A stretch of DNA of 46,211 bases from an uncultured Desulfobacteraceae bacterium (lineage in GTDB: Bacteria; Desulfobacterota; Desulfobacteria; Desulfobacterales; Desulfobacteraceae): positions 1 to 46,211 of the forward strand of contig CAJWHT010000020.1 of the NCBI GenBank assembly GCA_913041495.1, in the 5' to 3' direction. Numbering within the stretch: position 1 is the stretch's first letter; every line of letters starts with the position of its first letter. Of the stretch, positions 7,472 through 15,944 are shown piece by piece. The notes beneath the pieces are model-generated. The model saw only the letters and a list, made by a program, of their open reading frames with translations. It was not told the DNA's origin and searched no databases. The translations under genes were made by a program, and so were the position numbers.

Positions 7472-8500
7472 ATGAAAACAAGTCTGTATTTAAAAACGGT
7501 TAAACTATTGGTTGCAAGTTTTCTGCTAATGATCGCCACAAACCTGCACGCCGAAGAATGGAAGTACGCCATGGGAGAGGGAGAGACTGATCCCCAGGGC
7601 ATCTACGCAACCGCATTTAAAGATTTTATTGAAGAAAACTCAAGGCATACGATCAAGATCTACCCTGTGGGCAGCCTTGGAGAAGAGACAGACATGATGG
7701 AGCAGACCAAAGCCGGTATCCTTCAATTCTTGGGACAGTCCACAGGTTACATGGGCGGCACCATTCCCGAGATGGATCTTTTCACCCTGCCCTACGTAAT
7801 GCCCACAGATACCAAGCAGCTGGACTATTTTTTCAAAAACTCAAAAGCCATCAACGAGATGCTCCCCCCGATTTTCAACGACCACGGGCTTGAGCTGCTC
7901 TCGATCTTTCCCGAAGGCGAGATGGCGGTGACCACTTTTGAGCCCTTTCACTCTCCCGCCGATCTTGCGGGTAAAAAAATGCGTGTCATGCCCGGATCCC
8001 CCATCCTGGTTGAAACCTATAAATCCTTTGGTGCCTCTCCCGTACCCATGACCTGGGGTGACCTGATCGGTGCTCTGAAAACCAACATGGTGGACGGCCA
8101 GGAAAATCCCACGGTTTGGATCGAAGCCTATGACCTGGACCATCTGACAAAAGTATTGACCTATACCGGCCACGGTCATTTCAACGCCTCTGCCTCTGCG
8201 AACAAAGCCTTTTTTGACGCGCTGAGCGAACGGGATAAAAAACTGGTCCGTGCGGCTGCCGACCATGCCCACCAGGTCATCCTTGAAGAAGCTGAAAAAC
8301 TGGATGCCTATGGGATCGGCCGCATCGTCAGGACCAACCCGGATTATAAAATCGTCACCCTGACTGAAAAAGAACGCGCCCCCTTTAAAAAAGCGGCAAC
8401 GGCTGTACAGGCATCCTTTGCCTCAAAGAGCGATTCCAACAAAAAACTGCTGGATCAGATGATGGCAGACCTGAAAGAGGCTGAAGCAAAGACCAAATAA
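7472..8500 (+). CDS. uehA: TRAP transporter substrate-binding protein, TeaA/UehA-like
   Basis: This is a 342-residue periplasmic DctP-family protein with a signal peptide (about residues 1-27, cut after NLHA). The mature part resembles TeaA/UehA ectoine-binding proteins along its length: EEWKYAMGEG with DPQGIYA, MEQTKAGILQF, PEGEMAVTT, and MVDGQENPTVW near the substrate-clamping region. The ribosome site is strong (AAAGGAGCTGGATA). It precedes the two membrane subunits, with a stem-loop in the gap. TeaA and UehA bind ectoine and hydroxyectoine through aromatic residues; several tryptophans and phenylalanines are present, but I cannot confirm each ligand contact. Confidence 0.85.
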   Translation: MKTSLYLKTVKLLVASFLLMIATNLHAEEWKYAMGEGETDPQGIYATAFKDFIEENSRHTIKIYPVGSLGEETDMMEQTKAGILQFLGQSTGYMGGTIPEMDLFTLPYVMPTDTKQLDYFFKNSKAINEMLPPIFNDHGLELLSIFPEGEMAVTTFEPFHSPADLAGKKMRVMPGSPILVETYKSFGASPVPMTWGDLIGALKTNMVDGQENPTVWIEAYDLDHLTKVLTYTGHGHFNASASANKAFFDALSERDKKLVRAAADHAHQVILEEAEKLDAYGIGRIVRTNPDYKIVTLTEKERAPFKKAATAVQASFASKSDSNKKLLDQMMADLKEAEAKTK

Positions 8501-8515
8501 ATCCGTAACCGAACA

Positions 8516-8554
8516 GAACGGCAAGACAGATCTGACGGGTCTGTTTTGCCGTTC
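8516..8554 (+). other. Stem-loop between binding-protein and permease genes
   Basis: GAACGGCAA (8516-8524) pairs with TTGCCGTTC (8546-8554), and an inner ACAGA/TCTGT pair extends the stem. Such structures after binding-protein genes often stabilise the upstream message, giving more binding protein than permease. Confidence 0.55.
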
Positions 8555-8564
8555 AGGAGAACCA

Positions 8565-9152
8565 ATGGATGCCATAGAAAAACGCACTCCCCCGGAGGTC
8601 AGGTCCAATCCTTTGCTGAAAACCATTGATTTCATTGACACCCAGATCAGCAGGCTTGAAGGGGTCATGCTGGCCTTCGGGGTGATCGCCATGACCGTCA
8701 ATACCATTGCCGCAGTAATCAGCCGGTTTATCTTTAACGATGCCATTACCTTCACCGATGAACTCAACGTGATATTCATTGTCCTGGTGACCTATGCGGG
8801 CTTAAGCTATGCCGCACGAAACGGTCGTCATATAAGGATGTCCGCCATTTATGACGCCATGCCCGAACAGGTGCGCAGAATTTTAATGGTGGTAATGACC
8901 TCCGTGACCTCGGCCTTTATGTTCTTTTTATCCTTTTATTCTATTACCTACATCGCAGAGGTATACGAGAGCGGCCGGATTCTGCCGGCCCTGGGCCTGC
9001 CGGTATTCTATATTTACCTGTGGGTGCCTGTGGGCTTTGTCATGACGGGGCTGCAGTACGGGTTTACGGCTGTAAAGAACTTAACACAATCTGATGTCTA
9101 TCTGTCCACCAGTGTTAAAGACGGATATACCGACACCCAAATCGATATGTAA
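8565..9152 (+). CDS. uehB: TRAP transporter small membrane subunit (DctQ family)
   Basis: This 195-residue protein has four hydrophobic segments (about residues 37-60, 71-90, 108-130 and 150-172), the normal DctQ layout, and the typical TDELNVIFIVLVTYAGLSYA with RHIRM motif after the second segment. A CAGGAGA ribosome site precedes the start. It would sit in the inner membrane with the large subunit encoded six bases downstream. Confidence 0.88.
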   Translation: MDAIEKRTPPEVRSNPLLKTIDFIDTQISRLEGVMLAFGVIAMTVNTIAAVISRFIFNDAITFTDELNVIFIVLVTYAGLSYAARNGRHIRMSAIYDAMPEQVRRILMVVMTSVTSAFMFFLSFYSITYIAEVYESGRILPALGLPVFYIYLWVPVGFVMTGLQYGFTAVKNLTQSDVYLSTSVKDGYTDTQIDM

Positions 9153-9158
9153 GGCACA

Positions 9159-10853
9159 ATGAAACCATTAAAAACATTTTTCCTGTTATGTATTCTCAGC
9201 TGTCTTTGGACCATTCACTGGGCCGCCACTTTATTTGCTGCAGATGATGTCAGGCTGGTGATCGAAGAGACGGTCATTGAGCAAAAAACGCAGCTTTCCG
9301 TATACGGCTATGCAGAAGGGGTGGAGCCATGGCAGACTGTCCGCATCACCCTGGGTGATGAAAAGGGAAACACCATTGAAAAGGCCCCTAAAATCAATAA
9401 AATCGGTAATTGGGAAGTTGAGGCCGTGGATATCAGCGCCCTGGCCGACGGTAACATCACCATTGCGGCAACGGTCAATGATGACCGGGGAACCATCGTG
9501 GCGCAAACCTCTGCCCAGACAGTTCTGGACAGAAGTTTCAGTCTTATGGACTTTTTGAACAAACATTTTGCCCTGTCCATCTTTTTGTTGATGATCCTGT
9601 TGCTGCTGCTCGGCTTTCCCATGAAAATTCCCCTGATTGCCGGCGCCACCCTGGGGATTTACCTGCTGTACGAGGGGGACTTTTCCAAGACCCAGTTCAT
9701 GATCCAGCAGATGATGGCCGGGATCCGGCCGGCAGCGCTTATCGCCGTTCCCATGTTTATCCTTTCCGCCGACATCATGACCCGGGGCAAGTCATCTGAA
9801 AAGCTGATCGACCTGGTCATGGCCTTTGTCCGGCATATCAAAGGAGGCCTTGCCGTCAGCACCGCAGGCGCCTGCACCATATTCGGGGCGGTTTCAGGCT
9901 CCACCCAGGCAACGGTTGTGGCAATCGGTTCCCCCCTGCGTCCCGAGCTTCTCAAGGGGGGATACAAGGACTCGTTTATCCTGGCCCTTATCGTCAACTC
10001 CAGCGACATTGCCTTTTTGATTCCCCCAAGTATCGGCATGATCATCTACGGCATCGTGGCCAAAACCTCCATACCGGAACTCTTTATTGCTGGCATCGGA
10101 CCGGGTCTGCTGATCCTTTTTTTGTTTTCCATCTACAGCGTGATCTATGCCTATGCCAACAACATTCCCACCGAACCCAAGGCCTCGTGGAAGGAACGGG
10201 GAACGGCACTATACCATGCCCTGTGGCCCCTGGGATTCCCCGTTATCATTATCGGCGGGATCTTCGGCGGAATTTTCAGCCCGACGGAGGCCGCGGCGGT
10301 CAGCGTAGGATACGCCATCCTCCTTGAAGGGTTTATCTTCAAGACCATGAAGCTTTCCGACTTTTATGCCACAGCCTTGTCCACCGGACTTGTAACCGCA
10401 GTTGTCTTTATCCTGGTGGGTGCCGGAGCCGCCTTTGCCTGGGTGCTCTCCTATGCCCAGGTTCCCCAGCAAATCCTGGGGCTGATCGGCATAGAGGAAA
10501 TGGGCCAGTACGGGGTTCTTTTTGTGATTTCTTTTGCCTTTTTCACCGGCTGCATGTTTGTGGATCCCATAGTGGTCATCCTGATCCTGGTCCCGATCTT
10601 TGCCCCTGTGGTAAATAATGTGGGGCTTGATCCGGTGCTGGTAGGTACGATTATCACCCTTCAGGTGGCCATCGGTTCTGCAACACCGCCTTTTGGCTGC
10701 GACATTTTTACGGCCATCGCCATATTTAAACGGCCCTACTTTGAAGTGATCAAGGGAACGCCGCCTTTTATTTTCATTCTTTTAAGCGTGGCCGTGGCCA
10801 TGATTTTCTTTCCGGAGATCGCGCTGTATCTAAGGGATGTGGCGTTCAGGTAA
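9159..10853 (+). CDS. uehC: TRAP transporter large subunit (DctM) with an N-terminal extracytoplasmic Ig-like domain
   Basis: The C-terminal 430 residues are an ordinary DctM permease, with GAVSGSTQATVVAIGSPLRP, SSDIAFLIPPSIGMIIYG and SATPPFGCDIF. The protein is 564 residues, about 135 longer than usual. The extra part begins with a signal peptide or signal anchor (about 1-27, ending TLFA). A beta-rich segment (about 28-127) follows: LVIEETVIEQKTQLSVYGYA, WQTVRITLGDEKG, ITIAATVNDDRGTIV. It looks like a bacterial Ig-like or Big-type domain and would lie in the periplasm. The fusion is not a frameshift artefact, because the frame is continuous. Its role, perhaps docking the binding protein, is unknown. 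Confidence 0.88.
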   Translation: MKPLKTFFLLCILSCLWTIHWAATLFAADDVRLVIEETVIEQKTQLSVYGYAEGVEPWQTVRITLGDEKGNTIEKAPKINKIGNWEVEAVDISALADGNITIAATVNDDRGTIVAQTSAQTVLDRSFSLMDFLNKHFALSIFLLMILLLLLGFPMKIPLIAGATLGIYLLYEGDFSKTQFMIQQMMAGIRPAALIAVPMFILSADIMTRGKSSEKLIDLVMAFVRHIKGGLAVSTAGACTIFGAVSGSTQATVVAIGSPLRPELLKGGYKDSFILALIVNSSDIAFLIPPSIGMIIYGIVAKTSIPELFIAGIGPGLLILFLFSIYSVIYAYANNIPTEPKASWKERGTALYHALWPLGFPVIIIGGIFGGIFSPTEAAAVSVGYAILLEGFIFKTMKLSDFYATALSTGLVTAVVFILVGAGAAFAWVLSYAQVPQQILGLIGIEEMGQYGVLFVISFAFFTGCMFVDPIVVILILVPIFAPVVNNVGLDPVLVGTIITLQVAIGSATPPFGCDIFTAIAIFKRPYFEVIKGTPPFIFILLSVAVAMIFFPEIALYLRDVAFR

Positions 10854-10888
10854 AATAAAAAAGTACATAAATTTCGAGATTATACACC

Positions 10889-11866
10889 ATGACGGATATC
10901 ACACTGAAAGAGGTGTTCAAGGCCAGAAAAAGGATTGCGCCCATTGTCCGTACAACGCCCTTGATACAGGCACCGCAGCTTTCTGAACAGCAGGGCCGGC
11001 CGGTTCATCTGAAGCTGGAAAATCTTCAGGAGACCGGCTCCTTCAAGCTGAGGGGGGCGGCCAATGCCCTGCTGGGCTTAAGTGACGATGAAAAGGCAAG
11101 GGGGGTGCTGGCCTTTTCCACCGGGAACCACGGCCGGGCCGTGGCCTGGGTGGCACGGGAACTGAACATTTCCTGCACCATCTGCCTGTCCGAACGGGTA
11201 CCGGCCTACCGGGTGGCTGCCATGGAAGCCTTCGGGGCCCGGGTGGTCCAAAAAGGGGCCAGCCAGGATGACGCCTATAATGTGGCCCTGGCACTTGAAA
11301 GGGACAAGGGCCTGACCATGGTAAAGCCATTTGATGATCCCAATGTCATTGCAGGCCAGGGCACCATCGGCCTGGAAATCCTTGAAGCTGTGCCTGAGGT
11401 GGATACCCTGGTGGTGCCAGTCTCCGGCGGCGGCCTTGCGGCCGGGGTTGCCCGGGTTCTCAAGGCCGCGGACCCTGCGATCCAGGTCATCGGGGTTTCC
11501 ATGGAGGTGGCCCCGGCCATGTATCACTCCCTGAAATCCGGGAAACCTGTGGAGGTAACGGAAAAGGACAGTATAGCCGATGCCCTTTTAGGCGGGATCG
11601 GCCTGGACAATGCCTATACCTATCCCATGGTGGAAAGATACCTGGACCGCATCGACCTGGTGTCAGAAGCACAGATTGAAAAGGGGATGATCTTTGCCCA
11701 CGACCACTTAGGCATCCTCATTGAGGGGGCGGCAGCCGTCACCCTGGCCTGGCTGCTCACCCACCGGTGCCCGGGCAAATCCGTTGTGGGCATTCTTTCC
11801 GGCGGTAACGTGGATACAGGCCTGCTGTTTGATATCCTGGCCCGCCATAACAAACCCAATCCATAA
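10889..11866 (+). CDS. eutB: Hydroxyectoine utilisation dehydratase EutB
   Basis: At 325 residues this is a fold-type II PLP enzyme of the threonine dehydratase/serine racemase group. It has the PLP lysine in GSFKLRGAANAL (K53), FSTGNHGRAVAW for the substrate and the glycine loop SGGGLAAG (about 179-186). There is no C-terminal ACT regulatory domain, unlike biosynthetic IlvA. Together with EutC and EutD close downstream it matches EutB, which with EutA and EutC converts 5-hydroxyectoine to ectoine. The ribosome site is weak. The gap from dctM is 35 bases, so one operon with the transporter is likely. Confidence 0.85.
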   Translation: MTDITLKEVFKARKRIAPIVRTTPLIQAPQLSEQQGRPVHLKLENLQETGSFKLRGAANALLGLSDDEKARGVLAFSTGNHGRAVAWVARELNISCTICLSERVPAYRVAAMEAFGARVVQKGASQDDAYNVALALERDKGLTMVKPFDDPNVIAGQGTIGLEILEAVPEVDTLVVPVSGGGLAAGVARVLKAADPAIQVIGVSMEVAPAMYHSLKSGKPVEVTEKDSIADALLGGIGLDNAYTYPMVERYLDRIDLVSEAQIEKGMIFAHDHLGILIEGAAAVTLAWLLTHRCPGKSVVGILSGGNVDTGLLFDILARHNKPNP

Positions 11867-11886
11867 AGAATAAGGATTCAAAAGGC

Positions 11887-13053
11887 ATGCTTTTCACCCC
11901 GGAAGAATACCGGCAGCGCATGGAAAAAACCCGGTCTGCCATGGCGGAAAAGGGGCTGGATCTTTTGATCATCACCGATCCTGCCAATATGAACTATCTG
12001 ACCGGGTATGACGGATGGTCATTTTATGTCCACCAGGGAGTGATCATATTCCAGGACCGGGACCAGCCCCTCTGGTTCGGCCGCCAACAGGACAGCAACG
12101 GTGCCAGGATCACCACCTGGCTGGACGACGATCACATCCTGGGATATGAAGACCATTATGTCCAGTCCCGGACCGTGCACCCCTATGATGTGGTCGCAGA
12201 CCTGATCCGGTCAAAAGGATACCAGCGCAGCCATATCGGTGTGGAAAAGGACAACTATTACTTTACGGCCCGGTGTCTTGAACATCTGGCCGCAGGCCTT
12301 CCGGAGGCACGTATCCTGGACGGGGAGCTGATCGTCAACTGGGTCCGGTGCATCAAGTCCCAAGCCGAACTTACCTATATGAAAATGGCGGGAAAAATTC
12401 TGGAATCGGTGATGGACACAGCGGTACGCCTCATTGAACCGGGGGTAAGAGAGGGGGATGTGGCCGCCCAGGTCTACCGTGCCATGATCAGCGGCACAGC
12501 CGAATTCACAGGGGATTACTCCGCCATCATCCCCATCATGCCGTCGGGTAGGCGAACCACCACGGCCCACCTTTCCTGGACCGACCGCAGGTATAAAAAG
12601 GATGAAATCGTCCTGCTGGAGCTTTCCGGCTGCAAACACCGCTACCATGCCCCGCTTTCCAGAACCGTGATCACAGGCAAACCGGACCCTGTACTCGAAG
12701 AGATATCCAAAACCGTCATCCACGGCCTGAATACGGTGGTGGATGCCATCCGGCCGGGGATTCAAGCCCGGGACATCGAGGCCCTGTGGCGCAAATCCAT
12801 ATCCGGCTCCCGGGTGGTTAAAGAATCACGTATCGGCTATGCCTTCGGACTGAACTATCCCCCGGACTGGGGAGAGCATACCATCAGTCTCAGACCGGGG
12901 GACACCACGGTGCTTGAACCCGGAATGACCATCCATGTCATGCCCGGCATCTGGACCGACACCCTGGGGTTTGAATGCAGCGAGGCCATCTATGTGACCG
13001 ACACCGGGTGCCAGACCTTTGCCCGGGTGCCCAGGCAATTGTTCATCAAATAG
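11887..13053 (+). CDS. eutD: Ectoine hydrolase EutD/DoeA, paralogue 2
   Basis: This 388-residue M24 protein has the same architecture as the copy at 5038 and shares long identical stretches with it, such as DPANMNYLTGYDGWSFYV and GLNYPPDWGEHT. The metal-site region reads LLELSGCKHRYHAPLSRT, so the aspartate pair of metallo-M24 enzymes is absent here too. EutD/DoeA opens the ectoine pyrimidine ring to N-acetyl-L-2,4-diaminobutyrate. Its position between EutB and EutC-type genes is that of eutD in known hydroxyectoine clusters, so I give this copy the name. It starts 21 bases after eutB with an AAAGG ribosome site. Confidence 0.85.
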   Translation: MLFTPEEYRQRMEKTRSAMAEKGLDLLIITDPANMNYLTGYDGWSFYVHQGVIIFQDRDQPLWFGRQQDSNGARITTWLDDDHILGYEDHYVQSRTVHPYDVVADLIRSKGYQRSHIGVEKDNYYFTARCLEHLAAGLPEARILDGELIVNWVRCIKSQAELTYMKMAGKILESVMDTAVRLIEPGVREGDVAAQVYRAMISGTAEFTGDYSAIIPIMPSGRRTTTAHLSWTDRRYKKDEIVLLELSGCKHRYHAPLSRTVITGKPDPVLEEISKTVIHGLNTVVDAIRPGIQARDIEALWRKSISGSRVVKESRIGYAFGLNYPPDWGEHTISLRPGDTTVLEPGMTIHVMPGIWTDTLGFECSEAIYVTDTGCQTFARVPRQLFIK

Positions 13054-13060
13054 AGGGCAG

Positions 13061-13795
13061 ATGAAATACATCCGCAAAAACAGACAGGTCTCATACGGTG
13101 AAGCGATCGGCATCCTTTTGCTGGACTCCCCTGTTCCCTTTATCCCGGGGGATGTTGCCAATGCCACATCCTATGGGTTTCCGGTGAGGTTTAAACGGGT
13201 CAAAGGCTTTTCCGTTGAAAAGGCATTGGGACGGGATCCTGACATCTATCCCGCCCTTTTGGAAGCGGCAAAGGCACTTCAGGCCAACGGTGTCAGGGCC
13301 GTGACCGGAGACTGCGGGTTCATGGCGCTTCACCAGAAAAAACTGACACACGATCTTGATATTCCCGTCTGCCTGTCCAGTCTTTTCCAGCTCCCGTTTA
13401 TCCGGCAGATGATGCCTGCGGCCACTGCCGCTATCGGCATTATCACTGCCGACAGCCGCAGCCTGACCCCGGATTTCCTGGAGCGCATAGGAATCCCCTA
13501 TGGCCCGGACCTGTTGTTTGCAGGCCTTGAAACCTGCCCGGAATTCTTCTCCGCCGTGATCCAGGAAAAGGGCAGCCTGGACGATGATTTAATCCGGCAG
13601 GAGGTGGGCCGGGCAGCACTTGCCCTTGCAAGGCCGGAAAACCGGCTCGGCGCCATCCTGCTGGAATGCAGCGTATTGCCGCCCTATGCCGCCCATGTCA
13701 ATAAACTGACGAATCTTCCCGTATTCGATTACATCACCATGATCAACTACATGTTTTCCGCCGTGGTCCCCCGGACCTATGACGGTTTTATGTAA
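13061..13795 (+). CDS. Asp/Glu racemase-superfamily protein, probable EutA counterpart
   Basis: Translated from ATG at 13061, after AGAGGG and eight bases past the eutD stop, the protein has 244 residues. An earlier in-frame ATG at 13019 would overlap eutD and is unlikely. It has the Asp/Glu/hydantoin racemase layout with two catalytic cysteines: one in TGDCGFMALH (about residue 88) and one in LLECSVLPPYA (about residue 205). EutA of known clusters belongs to the same superfamily and is thought to invert a stereocentre of hydroxyectoine before EutB acts. This protein is not a close textbook EutA, so I leave the symbol blank, but its place in the operon makes that role likely. Confidence 0.7.
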   Translation: MKYIRKNRQVSYGEAIGILLLDSPVPFIPGDVANATSYGFPVRFKRVKGFSVEKALGRDPDIYPALLEAAKALQANGVRAVTGDCGFMALHQKKLTHDLDIPVCLSSLFQLPFIRQMMPAATAAIGIITADSRSLTPDFLERIGIPYGPDLLFAGLETCPEFFSAVIQEKGSLDDDLIRQEVGRAALALARPENRLGAILLECSVLPPYAAHVNKLTNLPVFDYITMINYMFSAVVPRTYDGFM

Positions 13796-13804
13796 GGAGG
13801 CTTC

Positions 13805-14797
13805 ATGAGCGTTTTAATTCTGACGGAAAAAGAACTTAAAAACATTGTCAAAATCGATATCCCTGCCATTGATGCCATTGAACAGGCCTTTGCCTGGTTG
13901 TCACAGGGCAAGGTGTCCATGCCCCCCATCATGCATATTGAAGTCCCCGAGTACGAGGGTGATGTGGATATCAAAAGCGCATACGTAAAAGGGCTGGAGC
14001 GGTTTGCCGTCAAAATCGGGGCCGGCTTTTTCAACAATGCGGCGTTGGGCCTGCCCTCCTCTCCTGCCATGATGGTGGTCATCAGTGCAAAAACCGGGAT
14101 GGCCGAAGCCGTCCTTCTGGACAACGCCTATCTTACCGATGTGAGAACGGCAGCCGCAGGGGCTGTGGCAGCCAGGCACCTTGCCCCTGAAACCGTTTCC
14201 TGCGCGGGAGTGGTGGGTGCGGGTGCCCAAGGCCGGTACCAGCTTATGGCGTTAGCCCAGGTCAGACCCTTTGACCGCGCACTGGTGTATGACCGGGATG
14301 ATGACCTGGCGGCCCGGTATGCCCTTACAATGACCGAAAAATTAGGCCGGCCGGTGGAAGTGGCGGCAGATGTCAACGATCTTGTGGCCCGGAGCCAGAG
14401 TGTTGTCACCTGCACCCCGTCAAAAATCCCCTATGTGGATCCAGACGCCCTGCATCCGGGGCTGCACATCACAGCCATGGGCGCAGACCTGCCGGAAAAG
14501 CAGGAACTGATGCCAAAGGTATTTGAACGGTCAGATATCATCGCCTGTGATGTCAGATCCCAGAGTTTTTCCGCAGGGGAGCTTTACAATGCCATCAAGG
14601 CCGGGGTGGATATTACGGCCTCTCAGGTGGCTGAGCTTGGGGAAATCATCACCGGAAAGGCTCAGGGCAGACAAGATCAGGAGCAGATCACGGTGTGCGA
14701 TCTGTCCGGCACCGGTGTTCAGGATACAGCCATTGCCGCCTTTGCCCTGTCCAGGGCCGCAGGCAAAGATATGGGAACTGCCATCCGGACAGATTAA
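13805..14797 (+). CDS. eutC: Ectoine utilisation protein EutC (ornithine cyclodeaminase family)
   Basis: This 330-residue protein is of the ornithine cyclodeaminase/mu-crystallin family. It has MPPIMHIEVPE with DVDIKSAYV at the substrate side, DNAYLTDVRTAAAGAVAARHLAP, and the NAD-binding loop GVVGAGAQGRYQ (about 136-147). These features and the neighbours fit EutC, which completes the EutA-EutB-EutC conversion of hydroxyectoine to ectoine. The ribosome site is excellent (AAGGAGG, overlapping the end of the preceding gene). It is the last gene of the island; no terminator hairpin is obvious behind it. Confidence 0.85.
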   Translation: MSVLILTEKELKNIVKIDIPAIDAIEQAFAWLSQGKVSMPPIMHIEVPEYEGDVDIKSAYVKGLERFAVKIGAGFFNNAALGLPSSPAMMVVISAKTGMAEAVLLDNAYLTDVRTAAAGAVAARHLAPETVSCAGVVGAGAQGRYQLMALAQVRPFDRALVYDRDDDLAARYALTMTEKLGRPVEVAADVNDLVARSQSVVTCTPSKIPYVDPDALHPGLHITAMGADLPEKQELMPKVFERSDIIACDVRSQSFSAGELYNAIKAGVDITASQVAELGEIITGKAQGRQDQEQITVCDLSGTGVQDTAIAAFALSRAAGKDMGTAIRTD

Positions 14798-14801
14798 CCG
14801 G

Positions 14802-14847
14802 GAAATGGTGAGAAGATTCACAGAGTCATCCGTTAAGCATCTGCGAT
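14802..14847 (+). repeat. Diverged direct repeat, copy 2 (solute-binding-protein gene remnant)
   Basis: Starting five bases after the eutC stop, this stretch translates as EMVRRFTESSVKHL and matches 928-973. It is a remnant of the 3' end of a family-3 binding-protein gene, unrelated to eutC, and marks the far edge of the island. Confidence 0.6.
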
Positions 14848-14900
14848 ATCCCTTTGATTTCGGATCGGCCACAGAATCCTGCCGCTGCTAAAAGGCCATA

Positions 14901-15944
14901 TCAATAGCCACTGCTGAAGTCTTTCCAACTGTTGAAGGTCCGGTTTGAAGAACATTTGATCTTAGGCGCGGTACTGTATTTATCGTGATGGGGCAGCCGG
15001 ACAAAGAAACTGCCCCGGACGCTGTTATTGCCGGTATCCAGTTCGTTACCGGAATACAGCACCTGGGCGGAGACGGTTTTAGTGCCGGCCCTGCCCCAGC
15101 GATGCCGCCGCTTAACTGCGTAAGAGTTGCCCTGCTCCAGAGGCGGGATATCGTAGATCTTGGTCCCCTTTCCCTCCACATGGAACCTGAGCCGCACCTT
15201 TCTGGGGGGACCGGTGTCAGAAGTTCCCTGGTTGATGACCACTGCCCGGATTTCCCGTTTCCGGCCCACCGGCGGCCGTTTCCCGTTGTCGATACAGACC
15301 ACGAGATCCGGCAGGGGATGCACCCCGAACACCCAGCTTGCCGTGTTGTTGGAATCATCCAGTTCCGGCACTGCCCCTGCGGGGTCCAGGGTGACGAGAC
15401 AGGTATAGTTCCCGGGTTCGGGAACGCTGAACTGCTGGACAAAGGTAATGCCCTGATTGCGCGGCAGCGTCACATCCATTTCCTTTTGAAAAGTTTTGGG
15501 CGGAAGGCCGCCGGGACGGTTCACCCGCAACCCCACCACCGGCTTTTCCACAGGCACGTTCCCATAGTTCATGATATTGGCCTTAAAGGTCACGGTCTGC
15601 CTTTGCCCCGGATTTTGGGGACTCACGGTAATCACCCCCACCTTAAGATCCGGCCTGTCGCAGTCCGTCATCGTGATAAGCCCGGACTCCCCGGTGACAA
15701 TATCCGGATATTCAGGCGTCGGGGACACCCGGACCCGAATGAAGTATTCCCCGCTATACCCCCCGCCGCTCCACAGAAACTGCCCCGTATTGGGGGCGGA
15801 AGGGTGTATGGTCTGCCTGACGGCGACGCCACCGGGATACATCAGGGAAATTCGGACCCGATCCCCCATGTCCCCCGACGTCTGCCACCGGATCATCTGC
15901 TGCCAGAACAGACAGATCTCCTCCCCGCCCGACGGCTGCGTCAC
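14901..15944 (-). CDS. CARDB-domain extracytoplasmic protein, possibly frameshifted at its start
   Basis: The open frame gives 347 residues from a GTG at 15944. The first part is a Kre9/KNH-like beta domain (TQPSGGEEI, IRWQTSG, VRISLMYPGG). Two CARDB adhesion modules follow (about 95-205: PDLKVGVITVSPQNPGQ, VPELDDSNNTASW; and about 210-320: LPDLVVCIDNG, GNELDTGNNSV). Such proteins are secreted. The frame stays open upstream of the GTG and encodes FFLIQAEAAHSATLTV, which looks like the end of a signal peptide, but it meets no start codon. A run of eight T (minus strand, 15982-15989) lies there. With one more T, a TTG at 16006 would give MKYRIAFFLIQAEAAHSA, a normal export signal. The gene is therefore a decayed, phase-variable or mis-sequenced secreted protein. 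Confidence 0.6.
   Translation of the reverse strand: MTQPSGGEEICLFWQQMIRWQTSGDMGDRVRISLMYPGGVAVRQTIHPSAPNTGQFLWSGGGYSGEYFIRVRVSPTPEYPDIVTGESGLITMTDCDRPDLKVGVITVSPQNPGQRQTVTFKANIMNYGNVPVEKPVVGLRVNRPGGLPPKTFQKEMDVTLPRNQGITFVQQFSVPEPGNYTCLVTLDPAGAVPELDDSNNTASWVFGVHPLPDLVVCIDNGKRPPVGRKREIRAVVINQGTSDTGPPRKVRLRFHVEGKGTKIYDIPPLEQGNSYAVKRRHRWGRAGTKTVSAQVLYSGNELDTGNNSVRGSFFVRLPHHDKYSTAPKIKCSSNRTFNSWKDFSSGY

Noticed and set aside
10889-11866. Biosynthetic threonine deaminase IlvA
   Set aside because: It lacks the ACT regulatory domain and sits with EutC- and EutD-type genes, so EutB is the better name.
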